64,000 nucleotides of DNA from Heterodera schachtii (GCA_023374025.1 SIJG01000023.1:1616730-1680729); one strand, 5' to 3'. Numbered from the stretch's first letter, positions 38,127-50,289 are shown. Notes: generated by a model from the letters alone, not told the origin. Numbers and translations are program-made.

Positions 38127-38821
38127 AACTATAAACACACTTTTCAGAACTCCCTGATGTTTCGTCACTGAAATAAACTTTTTAAAAATTAAACACTATT
38201 TCATACACTTTATAAATTTTTTTAGCCAAAAACCATTAAATTTGTGCTAAATGGTATGGAAATTCATTTATAACTAGAATTGCACGGGACCGGGTCGGGA
38301 ATTCCCGGTTTTTTCAGGTCCCGGTTTTTGGAAAATTGAAATTCCGGTCCCGGCGGGACTAGATAATCACTGGTAAGAATGGGGGTCTGGTGAGAAAAGA
38401 GGGGGTCAAGGCAGTTCGTACAATGGCGTTTCATACAATTTAAAATGGGAATGGCCATATCTTTTTTGTTCTTCAGTTAATTTCTTCAAAATTAGTATCA
38501 TTCGAAATCATATTTTCTTTACATTATTTCAATTTCGTATTACCATTCTGTGCATCATCGTTTCTTAAATGGTAATTAAAACCCATTTATTGGAGGCAAA
38601 GTGACCACCGACTTTATCATTAGGTCAAAAGAATGAGCCTGGAATTTCAGGAAATCGCTTAATTTATCCTAAGGCAATATATACATATAATACAAATTGT
38701 GATCACCGCAACAAAAGAATAATTTTATATACATCAACTTCATTCGATATACTTAGATCACTTCTCGATAAATCATTAGTCATTTTCTGCTTCTGATCAC
38801 TTGGGCCGATCATTGATTGCA

Positions 38822-40324
38822 TCACGAAACCCAAATGTCGATTTTGTTCCATTGATCATAAAATTGCCAGTCAATCGCTTCCTTTTCCCATTTTGTCCAT
38901 TTGCTTTCGTCGCGCACAATTGGACAACGGATCAGCAGAAAACGGCCGATATCGTTCATCCATGTCAACGTCAATTGTTCATGCGTAAATCCATTAGTCA
39001 GATCGAAGAGCAAAACGGAGTCAGCAAAAGTCGGCGGAAAGCGAATGACAGCGATGAAATTGACGGGAGATGAAGCATTGGTAAATTCCTAAAATGGGGG
39101 AAAACAGTTAAAAAATCAAAAAGAATTCTTTGATAAATGGAATTCACCCTTTTGAAGGCTTCAATGCTTGACTCCAAATGCACGTCATTCGCAAACCGCA
39201 GCCAACATTTGAACACCTTTGGCACACCGTCAGGACGGGGAGTGAAAAGCCATTTGGCCACCGATTGTCCATTCGATGCCGCGGCACTGTCATCGGCAGG
39301 AAATTCGGCGAAGAAACCGTCATAGAAGGCATTTAAAACGCGAAGCGATGGACAGTCGTCGAGAATTGACGGCACGACAAGTCGCAAACGGCTGAAAGTT
39401 GAGTCGGACAATTGGAAGGCACAAATATTTGTCGCGATCATTGGCCAAATGTTGCGCAAAACGGAATCCAAAGTGCTGTTAATGATCACAAAAGTATCGA
39501 CGATGGCCAAATGAATTGGAAAGACGGCAAACATTGGACGAAAACAGCGGAGAAAAGTGATCACATTGTCATTGATGTATCTGTAAAAAAGATAAATTAC
39601 AAACAGAAAACACCAAAAAATCATTCGCTTCACCTTATTGTGATGGCTTCGAATCCGACGACTTTCTTTGGCAACGGATTTTGCGGAATTTGCACCGGAT
39701 ACCAATAGGAATTGAGAATTTCCATTTCCTTAGTGCCATCCGCTTCAAATTTGGGCCAAATTTGCATGGATTTGAACGCCCAGCGACGCGTTTTGAAGTG
39801 TTCGTCGACGTAAAAGTCGAATCGGTGGCTGATCATTGAAATGCCAAAGCCAAGTTGCGAAGGCGTAAGCAAATCGAAGACACAAAGCCAACAGTCGGCG
39901 GAGATGAAGCTGAAAAAAGGGAAACAAAATTAAAATTGAATTTGGCATTTTAATTTTACATTGGTTTTGCCATCTTTTCCTCCGCTTCATTTTGGTTGTC
40001 AGGAATTTCGTCGAGGCAAATTGTTATCACAGTTTCCGGCACTTTTTCAATTTTGTGTTGGTTGTCTGGCATTTCGTCATGGCAAATTGTTATCACAGTT
40101 TCCGGCACTCTTTCAATTGTTATGACAGTTTCCGGCACTTTTTCAATTTTGCGATGGCCTCGTTGTTTTGGTGGTTTTTTAAAGCGGTTCCGATACTTCA
40201 AAAGAATGGCACAACAAATGACAAACATTGGCACAGCGATCAGACTTAAAAATGAGAATGAAAAGGGTAAATGTCGAAAAGAAATTCAAAAAACGTACAG
40301 AATCACTTTTAAAGACATTGTCAT
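38822..40324 (-). CDS. FISADCW-family copy 3, apparently intact
   Basis: Reading in reverse: a first coding region near 40324-40180 with a membrane segment (VPMFVICCAILLKYRNRF); a repeat region in which KVPETVITI(C) and DE(I/M)PDNQ recur three times (about 40140-40000), ending EAEEKMAKPM; exon 2 from about 39910 (FISADCWLCVFDLL, LGFGISMISHRFD, VDEHFKTRRW, PLPKKVVGFEA); exon 3 from about 39635 (RNIWPMIATNICA, PSILDDCPSLRV, SNGQSVAKWLFTPRP); exon 4 from about 39090 (NASSPVNFIAVIRFPP, DLTNGFTHEQLTL, LLIRCPIVRDESKW, WNKIDIW) to a TGA complement at 38822. No stop or shift interrupts exons 2-4. The join of the first tiny exon is uncertain. The protein is probably a single-pass or anchored protein with a cytosolic domain of unknown function. 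It is the best reference for the damaged copies. Confidence 0.7.
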
Positions 40325-40399
40325 GGAGAAAGGTCAAACAGAGACGAAAAATATAATAAGGGGCGAATGAATAATAATGAAAAAATGGAGGTGGAGCAA

Positions 40400-40412
40400 C
40401 CACTTTTATACT
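40400..40412 (-). promoter_or_regulatory. TATA element of FISADCW copy 3
   Basis: On the reverse strand TTAGTATAAAAGTGGTTGCT lies about 80 bp upstream of the start codon. The same string occurs upstream of copies at 51315-51335 and 62133-62153, so it is a conserved core promoter of this family. Confidence 0.7.
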
Positions 40413-40429
40413 AATTTTTACCAATTTTT

Positions 40430-41329
40430 GATGCCTGGCAAACAACAAAAAAAGATTTACCTAGTTCCAACCAAATCCCACTGATTTACCGTATTTATTG
40501 TAATATAGCCCCCGGGGGCTCTATTTTACAACCCCAAGTTTCAAAAGTCCAACAAAAATTTTCAGTTTTTTTGTAAATATTTTGTCAAAAAAAAACAAAT
40601 TAATTATCCAGTGCTTTTAATTAAAAATGATATTTTTTTTTCAATTTCGGCAACGATTTCATAAATAAAATATTTTCAATGGTCTGCTGGAAATAGTGAA
40701 AATGATCACAAAATAATATTTAATTGATCGAAGCATTGCCTTTTTCCTCAGCTACTTAAATCGATTTCTTAAAATTCCATAAATATATTCTACGGGTTTC
40801 CGGGTTAATTCAAAAATTCTTGTTCGTTTAGGAAATGGCACGGAATTCCGATTTTCGATTTCCGACATTTTTTGGGGTCCGAATTCCGATTTCCGAAAAA
40901 ATTTTGGTCGTCGGAATTCCGACTTCCGAATTTTTGATGAAAAATGTGAAATTTTCTGAAATTTTATTTTTTATTTTTTTTTCAAATAGTAATTTTTGTA
41001 AAATTCCTTATTCCCCAAATGAACAGATAAATTCTAGAAAGGCCAGGAAATTATTTGTTGATTAGGGAAAATCCTAAAAAAACTGGGGCTTTCACTTTTT
41101 TGTCAAATTATGCTATTATCGCTGATCACAAATCTGCCATTTTTCAATTTTACTTTGATTTTACCGATGGATTTCAGTTTCAGGAAATCACAAAATTTTT
41201 TTTATAAAATATACAACAGTCACAAATCCAAATTGATCATTCAAACAAAAAAGAACAATTTCTATGAGCATTTGTCAACTTCCAACTCCATAATTCAAAT
41301 TTATCGATCACTTCTCAGCAAATTATTCA
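40430..41329. other. intergenic with a GGAATTCCGA-word element fragment
   Basis: A GC palindrome (ATAGCCCCCGGGGGCTCTAT) sits near 40506-40525. GGCACGGAATTCCGATTTTCG and related words run 40836-40935, matching the outer sequence of the fold-back at 2201-2262. No gene was found. Confidence 0.5.
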
Positions 41330-41840
41330 TTCACTTCTGCTGCTGATCACTTGGGCCGGGCATTGCGTCAAGAAGCCTAAAAATAAAACTAAATAAAATC
41401 GGATTTTTGAAAAAGCATTCGCTTACCCATCTCCGATTTCGTCCTTATTATTGATATGAATGTCAATTTTGTTCCACTGATCAAAAAATTTCCAATCAAT
41501 CGCTTCCTTTTCCCATTTGCCTGCGTCGCGCACAATTGGGCAACGGATCAGCAGAAAAAGATTGCTATAGTCGTTAATCCTTTTCAACGTCAATTGTTCA
41601 TGAGTCAATTCATTGGTCAAATCGAAGGGCACAACGTTAATCAGCAAAAGACGGTGGAAAACGAATGACAGCGATGAAATTGACAGGAGATGAAGCCGAG
41701 GCAAAAGCCTAAAATTAGGGGAAAATTGATTAAAGAAATGGGAAATGAAAGCACAGTTTTGAACGGTTCAATATTCGATAACCAATTCCCATCATCCTTG
41801 TCCATAAGCAACGAGCATTTGAACACCTTTTGGCACGATG

Positions 41841-44748
41841 ACATTTCGCCTACTCGACATTTCGCCTACTAAGCCAAAAACATTCATTTCGCCTACTAAC
41901 CCAAAACCGGACATTTCGCCTACTGTCATTTCGCCTACTATTCATTTCGCCTACTGACATTTCGCCTACTTGTCATTTCGCCTACTAAGCCAGAAACATT
42001 CATTTCCCTACTAAGCCTAAACATTCATTCGCCTAAGCCAAAAACATTCATTTAGCCTATTGGAAATACATAATGCCAAAGAGAAAATAAAAAGAGAGAA
42101 TATACAATATCTATAATGTTTTTGCATCAAATAAATCATTCATTTCATTTTTAAGTCATTTTCTTCAAAGACAAAGAAATTTCAGATTCTAATAAGAAAT
42201 GCCAACTGTTCGCGAAATACTTGAGAGTCTGCAAAAGCGAGTAAAAAAGCCTCGCATTGCTACAAATGAAGACAGCGTACTGAATGTTGAGAGGACAGAC
42301 GCAGAACAACAAATTGAAGGCACTCCAACCAGGAACAATTTGGACGTCGCTTCGAGTGATGACGAAGAAAATTGTGAGCCCGTTCAATTCAAACGTGGAG
42401 AAACAATCCGGGGAGCTCTTTGTCTTTGGTATCAAGGTGTTAATAGTTTTTTTTTTGATTTTTATTTCTTTATTTTCAGGCTTTCGATTTATCAAAAACA
42501 GAAAAGATGGTAGCTGGTTCAGGTGCGAACAGCGCAATTGTCCAGCGACAGCCAAATTGGAAGACAATGATTTGATGACAGGCATTTTGGGCCCAAAATC
42601 ACATCACCATGGTTGCGCACCATCGCGTTATGATGCAGAGACGAAACGAAATCAGATGAAGCGCCTGATCAAGGAGGAGCCAAAAACGAAACCATGTCAA
42701 ATCCGCGCTCAAATTCGGACAGACATCGACGATGAAGTCTTCGAATTGCTCGGCACCAATGAAGCGCTCGACCAAATGGCGAACAGGTAGACAAAATTCA
42801 GAGAAAATAATGATGCAATATTTAGAACAAAGAACAAATTCGTTGGTGGTGTCAACTGTGCCGACCCACTGAACATACAAATTCCGCCTGGTCTTTTGAT
42901 AAAGAATGATGAGTCCGTCCTCATTTATGACAGCCGTGAAGTGAGGACTGGACAATCTGATGTTGTCCTGATTTTCAGTCATAGCAAGGCAAGTCTACCT
43001 ATACTTATGTACTTTTATAAATTAGTTTAATTTCAGCTGTTGTCAGTGCTCAAACAGAATCGTCGGTGGAGCCTCGACGGCACATTCCGCAGTGCGCCAA
43101 AGCCGTGGATGCAAGTGTTCGTCATCGGTTGTTATGTCAACAACCGAATGGTGGTTGCAGCGCAAGCCTTGCTACCTGGTAAAGCCTCGAAGTATTACAC
43201 AGAAGTCCTTCAACAGTTGAAGCGTGCCGTTGAACCCATCCTTCCCATAAAAGGCAAAAAAACAGCGGATTATCTTCATTAATAATTATTTTAAGTGATG
43301 AGCGACTTCGAGATTGGAATGCTCAAAGCGATGCGTCATGTCTTCCCGTCATGCGAACGCTCGGGCTGCAGCTTCCACATGGCGCAAGCGGTGTTCCGAA
43401 AAGCCAGAAGCATGGGCATTTTTAATTTGTTAAACGAAGATGACGACGAAGTACCGGTTCAAAGGAAATCCGTGCACAAAACATTCAGGTGTCCTTCATT
43501 AATTCAAAGTGTTTTTTATTTTTGCAAATCAGATCAGTTCTTTCTTTGGCCCTCATTCCGCCAGATTACGTTCGGCACGCTTTTTCAATTATTGTCAACG
43601 CGGCACCGCTTGGAGTTCAAGGATGGCTGGCGTATTTTGGCAAAACCTACATTGGCACAACTCAATTCGAGATTGACCGTGGAGCGAAGGCATTTGGACC
43701 CAATTCTGATGTCGGGCGCTTCTTTCTACGTCGCACTCAAAGCACAACTCGTAAATACACATACTGTTTTCATGAATTAATAAGTTTTAAATAATTTACC
43801 GTTCAGTGTGTCACAGGCGTCCACAATAACAAGCAATGGACGAATACAATTCGGACTGCATTCGCCACAACAATCGACTCCGACGATCCCATTGTCCGAA
43901 GAAAGCAGCCTGCAGCTTATTCGACGCTGGGAACAAGACATCGTCTGTCCTCCACGCTTCCCGATCTCGTTTTGGAATGTGTACACCCGGGCTCAAATGG
44001 CAATTGAGCGAACGAACAACGGCATGGAAGCCGCGCATGGACAATTTGCAGTAAAAATTTGTCCGTTGGAAGACACTTTTTTGGTAATTTAGCGTGAACT
44101 CAATCATCATCCGTCACTGAGTGCTTTCATAGCAGCATTCATCAAGGACATCGACAAACAACTGGACATTGGACGAGCAGAACGTCTCCAGAAGAGTAGA
44201 AAACGACCGCAACGGTACATCATCAAAGAACAAAGTGTGGTGCGTATCATTGACGAGGCTGACTTTGAAACGGAAGAAGGATTGACGAACGCATTGTATC
44301 TGATCGGACTCGTAATGCAAGGCTTTGTGGAGGGACTTCACGTCCGTGGAAATGAAGATAGTGAGGAAGAAACTGATGACACCGATGGAAATTGAATTTA
44401 TGATTTAACAATTTTTACTTTTATGATTTTTAACATTTTACTTTTATTTCTCTTTGGAGTTTAATAAATATCTATTTGCTTCCGTGTATTTTTAGGTTTA
44501 ATTTAATTATTATAATAAAAATAGCTAAATATAAACCAATTTAGAATATATATTTTGGTGAAATTCGTTGTCAAAACATATATTTTAGGTTAGTAGGCGA
44601 AATGAATGTTTTTGGGTTAGTAGGCGAAATGTCGAGTAGGCGAAATGAAGGTTTTTGTCTTAGTAGGCGAAATGAATGTTTTTGGCTTAGTAGGCGAAAT
44701 GTCAGTAGGCGAAATGTCGGTAGGCGAGATGTCGAGTAGGCGAAATGT
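41841..44748 (+). mobile_element. complete MULE transposon with ACATTTCGCCTACT terminal arrays
   Basis: The left end (41841-42060) carries roughly ten copies of CATTTCGCCTACT, with spacers AAGCCAAAAACATT. The right end (about 44590-44748) carries the inverse (AGTAGGCGAAATG). The outermost 28 bp are near-identical inverted repeats. In between is one MULE-type transposase gene. No target duplication was recognised because the flanking gene has lost ~75 bp at the site. It is the likely autonomous partner or model for the other word-array elements in the window. Confidence 0.9.
42199..44395 (+). CDS. MULE transposase with N-terminal FLYWCH-like zinc finger
   Basis: Exons include 42199-42436, 42480-42786, 42826-42988 (GC donor GCAAGT), 43037 onward, 43295 onward, 43540 onward and a final exon to TGA at 44395. 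The N-terminal third has a FLYWCH-type pattern (W-F-R-C-E then C-P-A and HHHGC). The catalytic region has WSLDGTF (first Asp), VMSDFEIGM (second Asp), the C-x-x-H loop GCSFHMAQ and RTNNGMEAAH (Glu), the D-D-E arrangement of MULE enzymes. YFGKTYIG and FPISFWNVY are further family landmarks. The C-terminus is acidic. The exon after GKTYIG joins out of phase by one base, so this copy may be inactive or contain a sequencing error. It cuts and pastes the element carrying it and could act in trans on elements with related ends. Confidence 0.85.
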
Positions 44749-45599
44749 ATGCACACCATGTCACCGACAGGAAATTCGGTGAAGAAACCATCATAATAGG
44801 CATTGATAATGCGAAGCGATGGACAGTCGTTGAGAATTGACGGCACGAAATGTCGCAAACGGCGGAAAACTGTGGCGGATAGTTGGATGGCACAAATATG
44901 TTTTACGACCATTGGCCAAATGTTGCGGAAAATGGACTCCATAATTCGGTTATTGTTCGTGTGGATGGACAAATTGATTTGACAGGCGGCGAAAAGTTGG
45001 TGAAAACGGCGGAGAAAAGCGATTGCATTTTGGTCGATGAAACTAAAAATGGATGGGAAGGAGAATTTCTCCCATTTTACGAGATCCCGATGCGTTCAAA
45101 TCCGATGACTTCGCGTGGCATTTGAATTTGCGCAGTTGGCAATGGTTTTCCATGGGAATTGACAATTTCCATTTGATTTGTGCCATTCTCTCCAATTTTG
45201 CGTCGAATTCGAATAAATGCCAATGTCCATTTGCGAGTACTGAAGTGTTTGTCCACGTAAAAGTCAAAACAGTGGCTGATCAGATTATTTTCGTTTTTGA
45301 TTTTTATGTGTGAAAAAACAAATGAAAGAACATTTGGAATTTTAGAGAAGCAATAATATGGAGGGGATCAAAAACAAAAGAATGAAACATTTTCATGGCA
45401 TTCGCCTGAATTGGCAGCCAATAAATAACATTTGTAGAAAAAATGACAGTTATTGCCATTTTTCTCTGTCTTTTATACTTAATTTTGAAAAAATGTGGCC
45501 CATTAAACTGCAAATTCATCGTCACCGCACTCCCCAAAACTCCTAATTATTTTTAAGTATTAGCTCCAAATCTTAAATCACCGTAATTACGGATTTCCG

Positions 45600-45760
45600 T
45601 AATTGAAAATCAGTTGCGTCCAGCCCTAATCGTATACTAATGAGAATTTTCATTTCCTGTGTGCCATTCGGTTCAAATTTTGGCCAAATTCTCTTGGATT
45701 GCAGTGCCGCGCTTGAAATGTTCGTCCACGTATAAGTCAAATCGGTGTTTTTCTTCCGAA
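45600..45760 (-). pseudogene. FISADCW-family exon-2 fragment
   Basis: In reverse, HRFDLYVDEHF is followed by sequence like the family's exon 2 (LAKI, TEWHTGNEN) but with frame breaks. It lies just upstream of the truncated 5' end of copy 4 and is isolated. Confidence 0.6.
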
Positions 45761-46173
45761 TATTCAAATTTAAAAATTGACCAAAATATAGTTAGAAAAT
45801 TGTGTGCTTGTTAACCAACTTGAAAAGCATATCCGCCGTGAAATTTTTTAATAAAAAATAAATAAATTACCCTTAGGGCCTAAAAATAATTATATTGTGT
45901 TAATTATTCCAACAAAAAAGAGAATAATGTTTATAAGCTCGTTAAAATAGCATCAAATTCATTATCCAACGCACCAAGTCAAATTGATCGATCACTTCTC
46001 AACAAATCATTCATTCACTTCTGCTGTTGATCACTTGGGCCGGGAGTTGCGTTGAGAAGCCTAAAAATTGGAACATCACAATAAATTTAATTTGAATAAT
46101 TTATCCGCTTACCCTTTCCCGAATTCGTCCTCGTTATAAATGTGAATGCCAATTTTGTTCCATTGATCATAAG

Positions 46174-46671
46174 TAGGGCTGCGACTTTTAGTGACGAAAA
46201 ATCTCAAAATAGTTAACTAAAATAGTGAGTAAAAATGCCAAAATAGTGACAAAATAGTGGCAAAAAGTGCAAAATAGTGACGAATAGTGACAGAATTTTT
46301 AGCCAAAAATTGAGCAAAAAATTCTTTTATTCACTGAATGCAGTTGCAAATGAGGTACATTTCTTTTCTAATATTTTCTTGGCAAATATTTAATTCTTTA
46401 AATTAAAATTTTTGTCAAGAAAAAAAAATTTAGAGGATGGATTTTTGAGAAAATTTTCCAATTTTTAATGATGTATATTACAAAAAATTTTTGTTTTCTG
46501 AAAATTTTTAAGTCGATTCTTAGGGGTGTATTTTTCGGTTTTTATTGCATTTTTGTTAACAAAATTATCAAAAAATGTCGAAATAGTGAAAAAATAGTGA
46601 CAAAACGCCAAAATAGTGAATTTCACTATTTTAGTGACAAAGCTCCAAAATAGTGATTTCTAGTGACCGAT
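46174..46671. mobile_element. TAGGG-type element with AATAGTGACAAAA words
   Basis: The left end TAGGGCTGCGACTTTTAGTG matches that of the complete element at 56903 (TAGGGCCGCGACTTTTAGTG). The interior has AATAGTGAC words and the TTAGGGGTGTATTTTTCG core. The right end is lost or altered, so no target duplication is visible. Confidence 0.75.
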
Positions 46672-46721
46672 TGTGAGATCTTCTTCAACGTCAATTGTTC
46701 ACGGGTCAATTCGTTGGTCTG

Positions 46722-47541
46722 ATCCCACCTCGTCGTAAGAGGCCTCGGACACCCCCCCCCCCCCCCCCCCCCCCTCGTTCGTCGTAAGGGGGGCGGCTGT
46801 AAAAGAAGGAGGGGGCGTCGTGGAGCGGGTGGGCCGTCGTGGAGGGGGGGGGGGGTCGTTAACGAAGGAGGAAAATTAAAAATTTGCACAATTTTCTTAG
46901 CGAAATTCATACAAAATTCAAAAAAAAAATTTCGGCGACGCCTATCGGCACCGCCGGCCCCCCAAAAAATCTTATTTTTCCTTAAGAATTAGCCAAAAAT
47001 CTCAAAATTTGGTCATTTTTAGAGGAAATCTGCTAACAAATAGCATTAAAATTACAAAAAAAATTCCGGCGGCGCCTATCGGCATCGCCGAACCCCCCCC
47101 CCCCCCCCCCCCCCCCCTCTGGCCCCCAAAAAGTTTTCAAAAAACCACGCCGCAAAAAAAAACGTTTTTTTAACAAAAAAAAAAAAGTCGTCGACGTGCC
47201 AAAAAATCGCAAAATTTGGAAGTTTTTGGTGAAAATCTGTTAACAAATTGGCACTCGAATTTTCAAAATTTTCCCCGGCGGCGCCTATCGGCACCGCCGG
47301 CCCACCTGTTCCCGAAATTTTTTTTGGAAAAAGCGCGCCGAAAAAAGGGTTTTTGAAAAGCAAAAAAAAAAGTCGGCAGAAAAAATGGTCTGAATAGCAA
47401 AAAAAAAAAAAAAGGTCGTCGCCGGAGAAAAATTAAATTTGGACCTTCGTATGAAAAATCGGTCCCGAGACACCCCCCCCCCCCTGTCCCAATCGTCCGT
47501 TGTATGGCCGTTGGGCTGAGACACCCCTTGCACATGTATGG
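46722..47541. mobile_element. relative of the CATACATG-ended element, left end lost
   Basis: The right end CACCCCTTGCACATGTATG matches the element at 32797. The left side begins inside the CTCGTCGTAAGAGGCCTCGG motif. Three GATA-loop hairpins (about 46934, 47066, 47275) and long C and G runs are present. It is inserted in FISADCW copy 5. Confidence 0.75.
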
Positions 47542-48514
47542 TTTTGTTCACATTATCCACGTGCAACAAGCAGAACAACACTTTTGGCACATTGTTTTGA
47601 AGCGGAGTGAAAAGCCATTTGGCCACCGCTTGTCCATCCGATGCCATGGCACTGTCATCGCATGGAAATTCGGCGAAAAGATCGTCGTCATCAGCAAAGA
47701 ATTTGACAATGCGTAACAACGGCAAATCGTTGAGAATTGACGGGACGAATTTGCGCAAACGGTGGAAAAATGTGGCGGACAATCGCAAGCCATGAATATT
47801 TTTGTTGAGCATTGGCCAAATATTGTACAAAATCAACGCCAAAATGCGATCACTCGTCGTGTTGATGGCCAAATTAATTGGACGAGAGGCGAAAAGATGG
47901 CGAAAACGGCGGAGAAAAACGATGGCATTTTGGTCGATGAAACTGAAAATGATTGGGAATTTTTGTTTAAAATTTTTGTATAATCGCCAATTTTACTAGA
48001 TGATGATGCGTTCGAATCCGCTGACTTTGCGTGGCATTTGAATTGACGGAATTGGCATTGGTTTTCCATGGGCATTGACAATTTCCATTTCGTTAGTGCC
48101 ATTCTTTCCAATTTTTCTTTCAATTTGAATAGGTTTCAGCGTCCATTTGCAAGTCTTGAAGTGTTCGTCGACATAAAAGTCAAATCGGTGACTGATCATC
48201 GCAATTCCAAGGCCAAGTTGTGAAGGCGTAAGCAAATCGAAGACACAAAGCCAACAATCGGCGGAGATAAAACTGAAAAAAGGGAATACAAAATTTAAAA
48301 TTGGCATTTTAATTTAATTTTACATTGCTTTTGCCATTTTTTCCTCCGCTTCTTTTCGGTTGTCAGACATTTTGTTGGAGCAAATTATTAACACAGTTTT
48401 CGGCTGAATTTTCTTATTATAAAAACAGAAAAAGAACTTTGCAAAATCAATTTTCATTTAAAACAAGAAAAACCGAAAAAAGCATGAAATATTTTGCGTA
48501 AACAAAAAGGACAG

Positions 48515-49105
48515 AAAAAGTGATGGAAAGAATGGCACAAACGGGATGGAAAATGTCAATTGCTGTGGAAAACCAGTGCCAATTCCTCAAATTCAATTGC
48601 CACGCAAAGTCGTCGGATTCAAACGCATCGAAATCTCGTAAAATTGGCCAAATGTTCGAATTTTAGAAACATTTCCATTCATTTTCAGATACATCGACTG
48701 CAATGTCATCGCTTTTCTCCACCGTTTTCGTCCGCTTTTCTCCGCCTGTCAAATCAATTTGGCCATCAACACGTTCAATTACCGCATTTTGTAGTTGATT
48801 TTGCACAACATTTGGCGATTGCTCGGAAAAAACATTCATGGCTGGCGATTGTCCGCCATATTTTTCCACCGTTTGCGTCAATTCGTGCCATCAATTCTCG
48901 ACGCATGTCCATCGCTTCGCGTTGTCAATGCCAATTCCAATGGTTTCTTCACCGAATTCCCATGCGATGACAGTGCCAATGCATCGAATGGACAAGCGGT
49001 GGCCAAATGGCTTTTCACTCCACGTCCAAACAATGTGTCAAAGGTGTTGATCTGCACGTTTGACACAGATGTTGGGCATTTGGCATCGCGGATTTAAGCC
49101 TTCAA
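48515..49105 (+). pseudogene. FISADCW-family copy 6, two in-frame stops
   Basis: It starts mid exon 2 (KPVPIPQIQLPRKVVGFKRI) with no exon 1. Exon 3 begins near 48691 (YIDCNVIAFLHRFRPLFSA), hits TAG at 48791-48793 where relatives have a sense codon, continues in frame (LILHNIWRLL, RLRQFVPSILDACPSLRV, CDDSANASNGQAVAKWLF) and hits TAA at about 49094. There is no exon 4. It is arranged head-to-head with copy 5, which starts 145 bp to the left on the other strand. Confidence 0.8.
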
Positions 49106-49574
49106 TGCGGTGGTTTTCAATGATTATTTGGCTCTTTTACATTTTTTGGGGTTCGTACATTAATTTCTGCATAGTCGAACCCCGAAAAAAATTATTTTGA
49201 ATATACTCGAAAATCTTGATGTGATATTTGCTTTTTTCTTGTATTCCAGGGACTTTAAGTTTTTATTGATACCTAGAATCGATTAATAAGTCAAAATGAA
49301 GAAAAAATTTAGCTAAAATGCTATTTTTGAGCTTTTCATGCGATAGCATATGCGCAAAAAAGCATATAAATCCGTTCCCTCCCAAAATAAGAATATTTCT
49401 GATAAATTAGGTCTTTTATATTTTAAAATTTGGACCCTCCAAATCATTTTGACCCATTTCTTCATAGCACTACACAGAGTAACCAAGTCGGGGATCCATA
49501 ATATGAGGCCACAAAAACCAAAACAAATTTATGAAGCATATTTTAAATGAAAATTCCAAAAATGATTCTTTAAG

Positions 49575-50285
49575 AGAATTTTGGCACTTCATCATGCCAT
49601 ATTGGTTATTGAAAAACATCGTGCTTCCGCAGCAGGCGTTTACCGACTGACAGATGTGTACGTTGGAGACGACCCGATTGGCGTGCTCGCATGGGAAATT
49701 CCGGCCGCCATGACGGATTTCTGTCGGTGGCTGAAAGAGGCAGAGGAAGAGCTGCATGGATGAGGAGAACTGGCGAGATTAGTTGCAACAGCGCATCTCC
49801 GTCTGGTAAGTCATAATTAATTAGTGATAAAAAGATTGCAAATAAACAGGAAACGAAAATCAAAATGTAAGAAATCCCGAAATTATGAGAAACGTGAAGG
49901 AAATGCCGCACTGATCGGAATGGTAGTTCAAAAAAAATACCTAGCAATAGAAACTGTGAAGTGATCAGAAACGGGAAGGAATCCCCAACTCCCTAAATTC
50001 TTTTGAGAAAAATTGTTTTAGGTTCACTTCCACCCGGTAGAAGATGGGAATGGGCGTTTGGGACGGCTGCTGATGAGTGTGCTGCTGAAGAGAAGGGGAA
50101 AGGGGCCCATCATACTGCGAGAGTCATTCCAGGACCAGTATGATGAGTGCATGAGGACCCGCAACTTGGAGCCGTTCATTGCGGAAATCAATGTTGAATC
50201 TGAACAACTTGGAGAAGCCAGGTTGCAGCAACGCGGTCTGGTTGTGCGTGGCCCCTCTCCACGGTTTTGGTGCGTGAATGTATGA
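49575..50285 (+). pseudogene. Fic/DOC-domain protein with an in-frame stop
   Basis: Exon a (about 49575-49805) reads HHAILVIEKHRASAAGVYRL, TDVYVG and MTDFCRWLKEAEEELHG, then TGA, then continues in the same frame as GELARLVATAHLRL to a GTAAGT donor. Exon b (50022-50285) reads VHFHPVEDGNGRLGRLLM and ends FWCVNV. HPVEDGNGRLGR is the complete Fic catalytic motif (HPFxDGNGRxxR), including the active-site His, so the fold and chemistry (usually AMP transfer to proteins) are recognisable. The single TGA, where many relatives would have a Trp or similar residue, is the only break seen. The N-terminal start and any inhibitory helix are not found. It could be a pseudogene, a sequence error or a readthrough case. 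Confidence 0.72.
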
Positions 50286-50289
50286 ATGT

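Larger units (their letters stand above)
41330..45283 (-). pseudogene. FISADCW-family copy 4, split by a MULE transposon
   Basis: The 5' half lies at 45283-44749 (from HCFDFYVDKHF-like sequence, through NIWPMVVKHICAIQLSA and PSILNDCPSLRI to EFPVGDM). The 3' half lies at 41840-41330 (FKCSLLMDKDDGNW, ASSPVNFIAVI, DLTNELTHEQLTL, LIRCPIVRDAGKW, DQWNKIDIHI and the terminal-exon region). Between them is the complete MULE element. Compared with copy 3, about 25 codons around MASDGQAVAKWLFTP are missing at the insertion point. The 5' end is truncated near 45283, with no exon 1. Confidence 0.8.
46010..48370 (-). pseudogene. FISADCW-family copy 5, carrying two transposon insertions
   Basis: Exon 1 MSDNRKEAEEKMAK starts at 48370. 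Exon 2 begins near 48275 (FISADCWLCVFDLL to LPRKVSGFERI). Exon 3 spans about 47960-47555 (NIWPMLNKNIHGLRLSAT, PSILNDLPLLRI, MASDGQAVAKWLFTPLQNN). There a transposon (46722-47541) interrupts it. A short exon-4 piece (QTNELTREQLTLKK) lies between 46722 and 46672, then a second transposon (46174-46671), then the end of exon 4 and the last exon (46173-46010). The two insertions, plus loss of the exon 3-4 junction region, make a functional protein unlikely. Both insertions are unfilled by coding sequence. Confidence 0.8.

Noticed and set aside
41841..44748. 8-11 bp target duplication for the MULE
   Set aside because: Flanks do not match; the host gene has lost ~75 bp at the site, so any duplication may have been removed.
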